Assembly (NCBI GenBank): GCA_900546925.1
Contig: UREV01000008.1
Span: 1-64,000 of the forward strand
DNA: 64,000 bases
Direction: 5' to 3'
From: an uncultured Bacteroides sp.
GTDB taxonomy: Bacteria > Bacteroidota > Bacteroidia > Bacteroidales > UBA932
A program made the translations under genes and the position numbers. Under the pieces are notes generated by a model. It made no database searches. It had not been told where the DNA came from and worked only from the letters and a program-made list of their open reading frames with translations. Positions within the stretch are counted from its first letter, which is position 1; each line of letters starts with the position of its first letter. Below are positions 1-8,137 of this stretch, piece by piece.

Positions 1-207
1 TAAGAAAAATGGTAACTATCTATAATACAACACTCTCAGCGACTTCCCAAAGGCACTTTTCGGACAGTCTGGGGGGGGGGATTATAGGCGCTTATTTTCC
101 CCTCATTCAATTGGTTGTCAGACACTTGCTATGCCACGATGTTTGTTCATCTTTGCTGCGGTTCCACGGTGGAACCAAAAACAAACCAATATTTAATATT
201 GTTAATT
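1..207. other. Gene-free left edge with G10 tract and palindrome
   Basis: No credible gene is visible here. A run of ten G lies at 71-80. The stretch CATCTTTG at 149-156 resembles the Bacteroidales -7 box TAnnTTTG, and a 17-bp palindrome (8-bp arms GGTTCCAC / GTGGAACC around one G) sits just after it at 160-176, about where transcription of the next gene would begin. This suggests a promoter with an operator, but neither is proven. Confidence 0.4.
160..176. promoter_or_regulatory. Perfect palindrome, candidate operator
   Basis: GGTTCCACGGTGGAACC is a perfect inverted repeat with 8-bp arms placed 4 bp after a -7-like box (149-156) and 31 bp before the ATG of the ParB-like gene. Position and symmetry fit binding by a dimeric repressor. 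No second copy was seen in the window. Confidence 0.4.
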
Positions 208-1096
208 ATGGAAAATAAAATTTTCACTCTCTCAGACCTTCAGAAAGAAGGCAAGCACATCGCGAAACTCGCAGCCAACCGCAACATCCGCACAAAAGTC
301 GTGGCGAAAAAAAAAGAAAAGCCTCCATGCGAACGGACAGGCAATTCCCGCAGTCATCGTGAAGGCCACAAGCGCAATCGAACAGGGATATGCGGTTCTG
401 GATTTCGAAACGAATGCCTCGGTCATGCCAGAACAAGCCGCAGAATACGTGGTCATCGTTGATGGCGCACATCGCTACCAGGCGCACCTCGAACTCTTGA
501 AGGACAGCAAAGCCAACTACGCAGGAGAGTTCTACTTCATCTACCCCCTCAACGAAGACCAGAAAGTTGGCCAACTCCTTGCCGAGATTAACACCTGCAC
601 CACGCCATGGAAAGGCGGGGACTACGCCATCGGGGCTTCGATAATGGTCGACGAAGATCTACCCGTTCTGAGTTTCATCACCGAGTTGGCCAAAAAGGGA
701 TGCTCGTTACGTGCTGCATCCGAGATGGCTACACTGACCGACACCATAACGAAAGGGGTGATCGTCAAGGCTATGAATGGCAAAATCGATGATAGCCTCA
801 AGTTCACGGACAACCTTGAATATGGAAAGAGGCTATATTACCTTGCCGCAGAAAAGTTCGGAGAGGAGTTCCTGAAGACCCGAATCTTTCCAGACTGGGT
901 GCTCAAGGTCCTAAACGCTACCCCTGCCTCAACACCCAGAATAGACACCATCGAAAAAATCGCTTCCTTCATATCAAATCTGTCGAAGGACGATGCCGAA
1001 GAGATCGTCAAAATGAGAGGCTGTCGAGGAGGGGAGACTAAAGAAGCTCTTGTAAACAAGCGGCTGGATGAGCTATTCCAGGCAGAGGTACAGTAG
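208..1096 (+). CDS. ParB/sulfiredoxin-like protein of an integrated element, frame broken at A9 tract
   Basis: The ATG at 208 opens a frame beginning MENKIFTLSDLQKEG that runs into a run of nine A (307-315). The rest of the protein continues in the next frame, through residues AIPAVIVKA and VVIVDGAHRYQAHLEL, to the stop at 1096. Removing one A joins the two parts into about 295 residues. The pattern of a proline-valine strand followed by DGxHRYxA is that of ParB-like (Srx-fold) domains, so a DNA- or nucleotide-binding role is inferred, with no specific function. The only in-frame alternative start for the second part is GTG at 359. The break may be slippage, phase variation or a sequence error. 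It lies next to a helix-turn-helix gene and an integrase and has none of the GGCATTGAC motifs common elsewhere, which supports foreign origin. Confidence 0.55.
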
Positions 1097-1111
1097 TAAT
1101 TCCCTGCTGGA

Positions 1112-1396
1112 ATGGATCCCATGCAAGAGCAGCTCGCCAAACTGGCTGCAACAGTCGAAAAGCTTAGCACTGAGATACATTCCTTGAAACAACAAATCAG
1201 GCTTGGTTCCAAGCCGTGTTACACAAATGAGGAAGCGCTTGCGATATTTGGGGTGACGAGCCCTACCCTCAGGAAGTGGAGAAACGAGGGGTTGCTGGGA
1301 TACAGTCAAATCGGCTCTACAATCGAGTACTCCCAAGAGGATATCCAAGCTTTTTTGAAATCCACACATTTCGAGGCCTATGCAACACGAGCATAG
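1112..1396 (+). CDS. Small MerR/excisionase-like helix-turn-helix protein
   Basis: This 94-residue protein has two visible parts. Residues 1-35 are heptad-like and probably form a short coiled coil (repeated leucines in KLAATVEKLSTEIHSLKQQ). Residues 38-90 are a winged helix-turn-helix of the HTH_17 type (NEEALAIFGVTSPTLRKWRNE, then QEDIQAFL). Small proteins of this form in Bacteroidales mobile elements act as excisionases or accessory DNA-binding factors. It starts 15 bp after the ParB-like gene and converges on the integrase, whose stop lies only 4 bp away, so it is probably cotranscribed with the ParB-like gene. An excision role is inferred from context. Confidence 0.7.
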   Translation: MDPMQEQLAKLAATVEKLSTEIHSLKQQIRLGSKPCYTNEEALAIFGVTSPTLRKWRNEGLLGYSQIGSTIEYSQEDIQAFLKSTHFEAYATRA

Positions 1397-1399
1397 GCC

Positions 1400-2740
1400 T
1401 CATTTTTTCGTAAAGATACCCACCAGTTTATCCATCTCACGATCAACGGTACTATCCAGATAACGAGCGTAAGTCTTCTCTGTTGCCAGTATACTTGAAT
1501 GCCCCATCAGTTGGCTGACAAGGTGAAGTGACATCCCCGCATTCAATGCTTTTACGCAAAACGTGTGTCTGGCGACATGAATCGTCAAACTGAATGGAAG
1601 CCCAAGTTGCTTACCGATATGGTTCAACGACGTGTTGATGGTCCGGTCAACAGCATTGATTCGCATCTTCAGCGCATGGCTTGTTTCTTTGGAGAATACA
1701 AAATCCTGGGGTAAATAATTGAAAACGAAACGCTCGTTTAGGTGACGAGCCTGCCATTTTTGCAAGATCTCAACAGCCTGTTCGGGAAGCCGAGGAGAAA
1801 CCTTGCTCCGCTGCTTTGTCTTGACCTGGATCTTGCTTATCTTCCTTTCCTCGAAATCGATGTTCGACCATTCCAGCGTCACGATATCCGAAATGCGTAG
1901 CCCGCAAGCATATAGCGAGAAGAGAAAAACGTCCTTGATGTCTTTAGTTGCGTCCTTTCTGTTGGAACGTGGTTCATAAGCAATGAAATCCTCTATTTGC
2001 TCATCGGACAGATATCTCACTTCTCTTGCTTCTTCTTTTTCGGGATTATAAGTGCGGCTCTTGACCTCCAAATAGGCACCATCCAAGATTGGCTGGGCCT
2101 TACTCATTTCAATCAGACCATTGTCTCGGGCATATCGAACAGCCTTAATTAATGGGGTAAGTGACTTGTTTATCCCCTCGTTGGTCTTATACTGCTTGAC
2201 ATTAATCTTATACCCGACATATTCGTCGAATAGTTCTTTGCTGACTTGCTGAAGCGATAGGGATGACAGATGCTTATACTCTGTCAAGAATTTTTCAAAC
2301 TGCTTGATATAGAGCTTCCCGTTATAATACACAGAGTAGCCATAATCCTCTCGCTTGTACAAGGTCTCGTTCAAGGAGTTACAATAGTCGATGAATTGAA
2401 TAACCTTGGCTTTCTCTCCTTCAGGAACGAACCGACCGTCCAGCATCTCTTGAACGATCCTCCAAGTGATAACCCCATCTGTGAAGGAAAGGAGTTGGTC
2501 GTCCACCTTCTTCTTAAGGCTTGTCAACTTCCCATTCAAACGAGCCGCAGACTTGTTCTTCGACTTGACCTCTTGTTTCTTTTCGTCCCAATCATCGGGA
2601 AGTACCCACAGATCGGTACTTCGCTTCGCATATCTCCCTTCAACATAGTACTTAAGATAGATCGGCCTCTCTCCTTTTGCATTAGGCGCGGCTTTCAACG
2701 AGAAACTCCCTTTAGGGATTTCGGATTTCTTCCTACCCAT
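1400..2740 (-). CDS. Tyrosine recombinase (integrase) of a mobile element
   Basis: The 446-residue protein has the order usual for Bacteroidales phage/transposon integrases: an N-terminal Arm-DNA-binding region (about 10-100), a SAM-like core-binding domain (about 110-210) and a C-terminal catalytic domain. The catalytic residues are all present: Arg282 (CGLRISD), His388-x-x-Arg391 (HVARHTF), His414 (MGHSS) and nucleophile Tyr424 (EKTYARY). It should catalyse insertion and excision of the element whose end occupies the left edge. A TACCTTTG promoter box lies 32 bp upstream. The attachment site was not identified and no tRNA gene borders it. Confidence 0.93.
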   Translation of the reverse strand: MGRKKSEIPKGSFSLKAAPNAKGERPIYLKYYVEGRYAKRSTDLWVLPDDWDEKKQEVKSKNKSAARLNGKLTSLKKKVDDQLLSFTDGVITWRIVQEMLDGRFVPEGEKAKVIQFIDYCNSLNETLYKREDYGYSVYYNGKLYIKQFEKFLTEYKHLSSLSLQQVSKELFDEYVGYKINVKQYKTNEGINKSLTPLIKAVRYARDNGLIEMSKAQPILDGAYLEVKSRTYNPEKEEAREVRYLSDEQIEDFIAYEPRSNRKDATKDIKDVFLFSLYACGLRISDIVTLEWSNIDFEERKISKIQVKTKQRSKVSPRLPEQAVEILQKWQARHLNERFVFNYLPQDFVFSKETSHALKMRINAVDRTINTSLNHIGKQLGLPFSLTIHVARHTFCVKALNAGMSLHLVSQLMGHSSILATEKTYARYLDSTVDREMDKLVGIFTKK

Positions 2741-2771
2741 AGATGTCCTGTGCTATCAATTACTCACTATG

Positions 2772-2779
2772 CAAAGGTA
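2772..2779 (-). promoter_or_regulatory. -7 box of the integrase promoter
   Basis: On the minus strand this reads TACCTTTG, matching the Bacteroidales consensus TAnnTTTG, 32 bp before the integrase ATG. Confidence 0.6.
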
Positions 2780-2853
2780 GGATAAAATTCGGGATAAAGA
2801 ATAGGATAATTTATTTTTTCTGCTATTTACCCTAGATTGCTCTAGAATGGGCG

Positions 2854-2882
2854 CAAAAAAAATCCTCCCACTTGGGGAGGAT
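2854..2882 (-). terminator. Rho-independent terminator after the DUF2795 gene
   Basis: On the minus strand the stem ATCCTCCCC / GGGAGGAT with a 3-4 base loop is followed by a run of eight T. It lies 35 bp after the stop of the DUF2795 gene, in the gap facing the integrase promoter. Confidence 0.75.
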
Positions 2883-2917
2883 AGGTAATAATACGCTGAA
2901 ATTCAGTGATTTAACGA

Positions 2918-3139
2918 TTAATACTCCTCCTCGTTAAAGAAAAAGTCCTCCTTAGTAGGATAATCAGGCCAGATATCCTCTATGCTTTCGTATACTTCAC
3001 CGTCGTCCTCGAGCTCCTGAAGGTTCTCTATTACCTCTTCTGGCGCACCGGAGCGGTTTGCATAGTCGATAAGTTCATCCTTAGATGCAGGCCATGGAGC
3101 ATCGTCCAGGCTGCTTGCAAGTTCAAGTGTCCAATACAT
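2918..3139 (-). CDS. DUF2795 family small acidic protein
   Basis: I chose the start giving MYWTLELASSLDDAPWP (73 residues), which matches the usual length and N-terminus of this Bacteroidota family; a start 15 bp upstream (MEIEI) is also possible. The protein is very acidic and ends in FFFNEEEY, with the conserved run SIEDIWPDYPTKEDF. The family is widespread and uncharacterised; a small regulatory or nucleic-acid-mimicking role has been guessed but nothing here proves one. It is divergent from folE. Confidence 0.85.
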   Translation of the reverse strand: MYWTLELASSLDDAPWPASKDELIDYANRSGAPEEVIENLQELEDDGEVYESIEDIWPDYPTKEDFFFNEEEY

Positions 3140-3234
3140 AATCTCTATCTCCATTTTATAGGAAAACCTCCCATGGAAGCCTCCTTGTGAACTGTAATAA
3201 CCGACGGGATACCAATGTATTCTCGTTCGGGCGG

Positions 3235-3242
3235 CAAATATA
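3235..3242 (-). promoter_or_regulatory. -7 box for the DUF2795 gene
   Basis: Minus-strand TATATTTG fits TAnnTTTG and lies about 95 bp before the DUF2795 start, in the divergent gap shared with folE. Confidence 0.5.
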
Positions 3243-3274
3243 TATAAAAATTCCATATAATGAACAATTTTGTG

Positions 3275-3282
3275 TAATTTTG
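3275..3282 (+). promoter_or_regulatory. -7 box for folE
   Basis: TAATTTTG fits TAnnTTTG and lies 73 bp before the folE ATG. Confidence 0.5.
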
Positions 3283-3355
3283 TGCCCGTCATTGCGATCG
3301 TTGAAAAAAAACTCTTCGCGATTCGTAAAAACCATTGATAAAAACTCCTAAAGAC

Positions 3356-3952
3356 ATGGCATACAAGTCAGAAGACATATACGATAAGGACACGACCGCG
3401 GAAATCGCCGTCCACGTTAAAGAAATACTCCGACTCCTCGGAGAAGACACCGAGAGGGAAGGCCTCCTGAAAACACCGGAACGAGTGGCCAAATCACTCC
3501 AATTCCTCACGAAAGGCTACTCCCAGAACGGAGAAGAAATCGTGCGCTCAGCGATATTCGATGAAGAATACCAGCAGATGGTCCTCGTGAAAGACATTGA
3601 ACTCTACTCGATGTGCGAACACCACATGCTCCCGTTCATCGGCAAAGCCCACATCGCCTACATCCCCAACGGCAAAATCACCGGCCTCAGCAAAATCGCC
3701 AGAGTCGTCGAGACATACGCCAGACGCCTCCAAGTCCAGGAAAGACTAACCGTCGAAATCCGCGATTGCATCCAGAACGCGCTCCATCCGCTCGGCGTCG
3801 CCGTCGTAATCGAAGCATCACATACCTGCATGCAAATCAGAGGAATACAGAAATCCAACGCCGTCACCACGACCTCCGCGTTCTCCGGCGCATTCCTCAC
3901 CTCGGCCCGGACCAGAAACGAATTCCTGAACCTGATCCAAGGTGCCCGCTGA
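3356..3952 (+). CDS. folE: GTP cyclohydrolase I (FolE type)
   Basis: Converts GTP to 7,8-dihydroneopterin triphosphate, the first step of folate (or queuosine precursor) synthesis, in the cytoplasm as a homodecamer. The 198-residue protein has the zinc ligands Cys87 and His90 (SMCEHHMLPF) and the third Cys in SHTCMQIRG, plus the C-terminal TTSAFSGAF motif. I chose the ATG at 3356 (MAYKSEDIY) over an in-frame TTG at 3335. It converges on the Y-family polymerase gene, ending 46 bp from its stop. Its folate product feeds the same cofactor pool used by MetH and MetF further along. Confidence 0.95.
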   Translation: MAYKSEDIYDKDTTAEIAVHVKEILRLLGEDTEREGLLKTPERVAKSLQFLTKGYSQNGEEIVRSAIFDEEYQQMVLVKDIELYSMCEHHMLPFIGKAHIAYIPNGKITGLSKIARVVETYARRLQVQERLTVEIRDCIQNALHPLGVAVVIEASHTCMQIRGIQKSNAVTTTSAFSGAFLTSARTRNEFLNLIQGAR

Positions 3953-3998
3953 TCCAGCTGTCGCCGTCGCCAAAGTCTCAGATCCATAATGGGTCAGG

Positions 3999-5195
3999 TC
4001 AATGCGAATTTGCATTGGTCTTGCCCATTTTTTCATAGGCGGCGAGCCTCGGATCTTCCTTTTTACAGCTGTCATATTTGCGGTCCCACTCCTGGTAATA
4101 CTCGATTTTCGGATCCTCGAACAACGTCATCTGTACGGCAGTTTCGCGCGTAAACTTGGACACCCCGATACCCACCTGACGTATCGGTGCTGCGCCGTCC
4201 CAAATCTCGGAAAGCAGGCGTCTTGCCTCATTCAGAATAAGAGCCGTAATATCCGTCGGCTGAGGGAGTTGACACTGCTTCTGGGCGACGCTGAAATCCG
4301 CGAACTTGATGAACATCGACACACATGTGCACTTGAAATCCTGCTTTCTTAGCCTATGCGCCACGACGCAAGCGACATTGAACATCTCCCGGTCCAGCTC
4401 TGTCGGATTCACGATGTCGCGCGCGAAAGTATGCTCCGCGCTGATGCTCTTCGCCTCTTGAACCTCCGTTTCCACCGGCTCGTCGTCCCGCCCGTTCGCA
4501 TGCTCGTGTAGCTGCGCTGCAAATGTTTTTCCCACTATACTTGTCAATGCCTTTGTTTGTATTTTTGCGAGGTCGCCGATAGTCCTGATGCCGTAACCGG
4601 TCAGTTTTTCACGGGTCTTTTTACCGACCCACAGCAAATCGCCTACAGGGAGGGGCCACATTTTTTCAGGCACTTCTTCTGACCACAATGTATGGACCTT
4701 GTCAGGCTTTTCGAAATCAGATGCCATCTTGGCCAACAACTTATTCGAGCCTACACCGACATTGACAGTAAACCCTAACTTTTCCCGAACCTCATCCTTC
4801 AGACGGCAGGCGATCTCGGCGGGGTCTTTGCGGTATAGGCGGAACGTCATGTCGATAAAGCATTCATCGATCGAAAACTTCTGAAGGACAGGGGAGTACG
4901 AGCGGCAGATTTCCATGAAACCATCCGAACATTGTTTGTACCAGGTCCAGTCGCCGCGGACGATTATCAATTTTGGATATAATCGGAGTGCCATACTGAC
5001 TGGCATGGCGGTTTTGATGCCGAGTTTTTTCGCGGGGATAGAGGCGGCGGTGACGATGCTTCTTCTGTCGGACGGGTCGCCGGATACGACTGCAGGGACG
5101 AGTCTGATGTCGGACCCGCCCTCGGACAGAATTTTGACTGCAATCCAGCTCAGAAATGCCGAATTTACGTCGATGTGGAATATCACCCGTCTCAT
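3999..5195 (-). CDS. dinB: Y-family DNA polymerase (DinB/Pol IV-like)
   Basis: A translesion polymerase that bypasses damaged template bases. The catalytic palm is clear: Asp9 in HIDVNSAFLSW and Asp110-Glu111 in SIDECFID bind the two metal ions. Next come the helix-hairpin-helix thumb (GKKTREKLTGYGIRTIGDLAKI) and the little-finger domain (about 240-350). The total of 398 residues is slightly longer than E. coli Pol IV. I chose the start MRRVIFHID, preceded by a purine-rich AGGAACTCAGGGA; an ATG 48 bp further upstream is open. It could be annotated as UmuC-like; absence of an adjacent umuD favours DinB. Confidence 0.9.
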   Translation of the reverse strand: MRRVIFHIDVNSAFLSWIAVKILSEGGSDIRLVPAVVSGDPSDRRSIVTAASIPAKKLGIKTAMPVSMALRLYPKLIIVRGDWTWYKQCSDGFMEICRSYSPVLQKFSIDECFIDMTFRLYRKDPAEIACRLKDEVREKLGFTVNVGVGSNKLLAKMASDFEKPDKVHTLWSEEVPEKMWPLPVGDLLWVGKKTREKLTGYGIRTIGDLAKIQTKALTSIVGKTFAAQLHEHANGRDDEPVETEVQEAKSISAEHTFARDIVNPTELDREMFNVACVVAHRLRKQDFKCTCVSMFIKFADFSVAQKQCQLPQPTDITALILNEARRLLSEIWDGAAPIRQVGIGVSKFTRETAVQMTLFEDPKIEYYQEWDRKYDSCKKEDPRLAAYEKMGKTNANSH

Positions 5196-5307
5196 GATCC
5201 CTGAGTTCCTCAATACCTTACAGTTGTCAAACTTGCTGAGCACAAGCGCTTATTTGAGGGTTATCACTCGTTCGAAGGCTTTAAGCCCCACGCACGTTTT
5301 GCATGAA

Positions 5308-5360
5308 CGTTACCCTCACCCTAAATCCCGTGTCTCGGGGAAGGGACTTGCTTTCGCCCT
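5308..5360 (+). repeat. Dispersed CCCTAAATCCC element, copy 1
   Basis: The stretch starting CGTTACCCTCACCCTAAATC and continuing with a CTCGGGGAAGGGACTT segment is repeated with few changes at 33669-33716. It lies directly upstream of the family A hairpin. Confidence 0.55.
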
Positions 5361-5367
5361 CTCGGAC

Positions 5368-5472
5368 CCCATGTGCATGCGAAAGGTTCGCTGGCGCTCA
5401 TCCTTCCCAGCAGAGCTGGGCCCCTTCAGCTTACAAGGCCGCGGATGGCCATGCCTTTCGCATGCACATGGG
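5368..5472 (+). repeat. Family A hairpin repeat, copy 1
   Basis: Perfect 19-bp outer arms (5368-5386 and 5454-5472) enclose a core that begins TTCGCTGGCGCTCATCC and contains the inner hairpin CCCAGC-AGA-GCTGGG. The same core occurs at 18801-18867 and, inverted, at 47371-47438, but with unrelated outer arms there. Confidence 0.75.
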
Positions 5473-5514
5473 CCCCGAGCTCCTCAAAACTATTTTAGCG
5501 ACAATCTCCGCATA

Positions 5515-5964
5515 TCATCTCGAATAATCCTCAAGAAACTGACCGAGTGCCTCACAGATATCGCGGTAGGTGCTTTCGAAATCGCCTGTGTACCAAGGGT
5601 CAGGAATCGGCTGGTCTTTTCCGGCGAGAGTCATCAGTGGACGAATTTTTCCGGAATTGTCACCGAACATCGATTTCATGCACCGCTGATTATCCCTGTC
5701 CATGGTGAAAATATGATCATAATAATCATAGTCATTCTGTGTCACTTGGCGGGCACCACGCTTGTCGAAAGGGATGCCATGCTTCCTAAGGCATTCTTTT
5801 GCAGGGGGATAGATATCGTAGCCTATGACCTCATCCGAAGTCGCTGCTGACGATATCTCGAATTCGTCCTGTAACCCGGCATCCTTCACCATCTTCTTCA
5901 TTATGAACTCAGCCATAGGACTTCTGCAGATATTCCCCAGGCACACGAAAAGTATCTTTTGCAT
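5515..5964 (-). CDS. Low-molecular-weight protein tyrosine phosphatase
   Basis: Removes phosphate from phosphotyrosine in cytoplasmic substrates. The P-loop C-x5-R-S is at residues 8-15 (FVCLGNICRS), giving nucleophile Cys8 and Arg14; the general acid is Asp122 in IPDPWY. The 149-residue length is typical. The start MQKILFV is preceded by AAGGAGAAACAA, a good ribosome site, and by TATCTTTG 22 bp upstream. No tyrosine kinase or capsule cluster adjoins it, so the substrate is unknown. Confidence 0.93.
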   Translation of the reverse strand: MQKILFVCLGNICRSPMAEFIMKKMVKDAGLQDEFEISSAATSDEVIGYDIYPPAKECLRKHGIPFDKRGARQVTQNDYDYYDHIFTMDRDNQRCMKSMFGDNSGKIRPLMTLAGKDQPIPDPWYTGDFESTYRDICEALGQFLEDYSR

Positions 5965-5985
5965 TTGTTTCTCCTTATTTTTCAG

Positions 5986-5993
5986 CAAAGATA
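5986..5993 (-). promoter_or_regulatory. -7 box for the tyrosine phosphatase gene
   Basis: Minus-strand TATCTTTG, an exact TAnnTTTG match, 22 bp before the start codon. Confidence 0.6.
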
Positions 5994-6136
5994 GCAAAAC
6001 CCCTCTACATTTCTTGCGAAACATCTGCCAGGAGAGGCGTATGTCGAAAAGATTTCTGAAAACGTTGCGGATATCCAAAAACTTCGTAACTTGCGGGATA
6101 CACACATAATGGTTATCAGAAATATTATACGGAAAA

Positions 6137-8119
6137 ATGAAAACCTACATCCCACTCTCAGCAGAGCAGATCGCGAAGCTGGAAGCACAATCGTGCAGAT
6201 GCGAAGACTGGAACAATGTCTTCGTAGACCCGGAATTCGATCCGGAATACGTTCGTAACGTAACCTTCTCAGGACAAATCAAGCTTGGAGCCTTCCGAAA
6301 AGTCTTCACCCTGGCAGGAGGCATCCAAAAACACAGCGGCATCTTCCACGCCACACTTCACAACGTGGTAGTCGGAGACGACTGTATGATCGAACATGTC
6401 CGCAACTACATCGCCAACTACGTTATCGGAAACGGCTCCTATCTGGAAAATGTGACCGACATCATCACTTATGGCGATACTACATTTGGCAACGGAATTA
6501 AAGTGAATGTCCTGAATGAAACAGGAGGACGTGAAGTCGCCATCCATGACAATCTGTCGTCTCATGAGGCCTATATCTCAGCACTTTACAGACACAAACC
6601 GGCATTGACAGAAGCCTTGGACGCTATGGTCGCGAAATACGTGGAGCGCGTGGCGGTTCCTTTCGGTGTCATCGGCGAGAACGTCGAAATCCTGGATGCG
6701 ATGCACATTGTGAACGTGAATATCGGTCCTTATTCGAAAATTAAAGGCGTCTCCAGGCTTCGCAACGGTTCGGTCAACTCCTGCAAGGAGGATCCGGTTT
6801 TTATCGGCATGAACGTGATCGCTGACGACTTTATCATAGAGAGCGGAAGCAAGATAACGGACGGCGTGATGATCTCGAAATGCTTTGTAGGTCAAGCTTG
6901 TGTGCTCGGTCACGGGTACAGCGCCTCAGAGTCGTTGTTCTTCAGTAACTGCCAGGGGGAGAATGGTGAGGCTTGCTCCCTTTTTGCCGGTCCCTACACT
7001 GTTACGCACCATAAATCCACGTTGCTGATAGCCGGAATGTTTTCATTCATGAATGCCGGATCGGGTTCCAACCAGAGTAATCACATGTATAAGCTCGGAC
7101 CGATTCATCAGGGAATCCTCGAAAGGGGAGCGAAGACGACCTCCGATTCATATATATTGTGGCCGGCGAAAATCGGCGCTTTCTCACTCGTTATGGGCCG
7201 CCATGTGAACAACTTGGATACCACGGATTTGCCATTCTCATATCTTATTGAACAGCAGGGGTCTACGTATATCGTTCCTGGCGTAAATCTGAAATCTGTC
7301 GGCACGATTCGAGATGTGAAGAAGTGGCCGGAAAGAGACAAGCGAAAGGATCCGCATCGTCTGGACTATATTAACTTCAATCATTTGAGCCCCTACACAG
7401 TCCAGAAAATGTTCGCCGGCATCGAAATTCTCGAACGCCTGAAAGAAGCGTCCGGGCACAGGGCAGACAACTATTGTTATAAAAAGGCGACGATCAGAAA
7501 TGCGGCGCTGTTCAAAGGCATAAAATATTACCAGACCGCGATAGTGAAATTCTTGGGCAACTCGCTAATTTCCAGGATGCAGAATGCCGATATAAGCACT
7601 GATGAGGGACTGCGTCGTGCGCTTCGAAAAGATACATCCGTAGGAATGGGGCAATGGGTGGATATCTCAGGCCTTATCGCCCCGGCTTCTGAAATCGAGA
7701 GAATCTGTAACGATGTGATAGATAAAACAATAGATGACGTGACTGTCCTGTCTGAGCGTTTCCGCGACATCTTCGACCATTATTACAGTTATGAATGGAC
7801 TTGGGCCTATGACGCCATCGAACGTTACTGGAAAATCGACCTTTCCACCATAACCCGCAGCGAGGCCGCCGACATCGTGAAACAATGGAAAAACGCCGTC
7901 GTCTCTCTGGATAAACTGATCTACGACGACGCAAGCAAAGAATTTGCATTGACCTCGATGACAGGCTTCGGCGCAGACGGCGACAAGACCAGACGCGATG
8001 AGGATTTCAATGCTGTCCGTGGTGGCGGTTTCGACGATAACCCGTTCGTTCAGGAGGTCCTGGACCACATCCGCCGCAAGTCCGCGCTTGGCGAAAGCAT
8101 CATTGCGAGACTGAAGTAA
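6137..8119 (+). CDS. DUF4954 family left-handed beta-helix protein
   Basis: A 660-residue protein matching the Bacteroidales DUF4954 family. Residues about 40-400 show the spaced Ile/Val-Gly pattern of hexapeptide-repeat left-handed beta-helices (VVVGDDCMIEHVRN, YVIGNGSYLENV, VNIGPYSKIKG), as in sugar-nucleotide acyltransferases. The C-terminal 250 residues are mostly helical. No catalytic assignment is possible from the sequence; a nucleotide-sugar acyl- or nucleotidyltransferase-like role is only an inference from the fold. It diverges from the phosphatase and is followed 18 bp later by rmuC. Confidence 0.85.
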   Translation: MKTYIPLSAEQIAKLEAQSCRCEDWNNVFVDPEFDPEYVRNVTFSGQIKLGAFRKVFTLAGGIQKHSGIFHATLHNVVVGDDCMIEHVRNYIANYVIGNGSYLENVTDIITYGDTTFGNGIKVNVLNETGGREVAIHDNLSSHEAYISALYRHKPALTEALDAMVAKYVERVAVPFGVIGENVEILDAMHIVNVNIGPYSKIKGVSRLRNGSVNSCKEDPVFIGMNVIADDFIIESGSKITDGVMISKCFVGQACVLGHGYSASESLFFSNCQGENGEACSLFAGPYTVTHHKSTLLIAGMFSFMNAGSGSNQSNHMYKLGPIHQGILERGAKTTSDSYILWPAKIGAFSLVMGRHVNNLDTTDLPFSYLIEQQGSTYIVPGVNLKSVGTIRDVKKWPERDKRKDPHRLDYINFNHLSPYTVQKMFAGIEILERLKEASGHRADNYCYKKATIRNAALFKGIKYYQTAIVKFLGNSLISRMQNADISTDEGLRRALRKDTSVGMGQWVDISGLIAPASEIERICNDVIDKTIDDVTVLSERFRDIFDHYYSYEWTWAYDAIERYWKIDLSTITRSEAADIVKQWKNAVVSLDKLIYDDASKEFALTSMTGFGADGDKTRRDEDFNAVRGGGFDDNPFVQEVLDHIRRKSALGESIIARLK

Positions 8120-8137
8120 TTTGTGTAAATTTGCTAC

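Larger units (their letters stand above)
5196..5514. other. Gap with two repeat elements
   Basis: No gene is seen between dinB and the phosphatase. The gap contains a CCCTAAATCCC-type G/C-run element at about 5308-5360 and a long hairpin repeat at 5368-5472 (family A, described separately). Confidence 0.7.

Noticed and set aside
4915..5850. Long plus-strand frame covering part of dinB, a repeat and the phosphatase gene
   Set aside because: It runs antisense to two clear genes and through a hairpin repeat.
8126..8133. TAAATTTG as a promoter for rmuC
   Set aside because: It lies only 5 bp before the ATG, too close for a normal transcript; it is probably chance or would need a leaderless mRNA.
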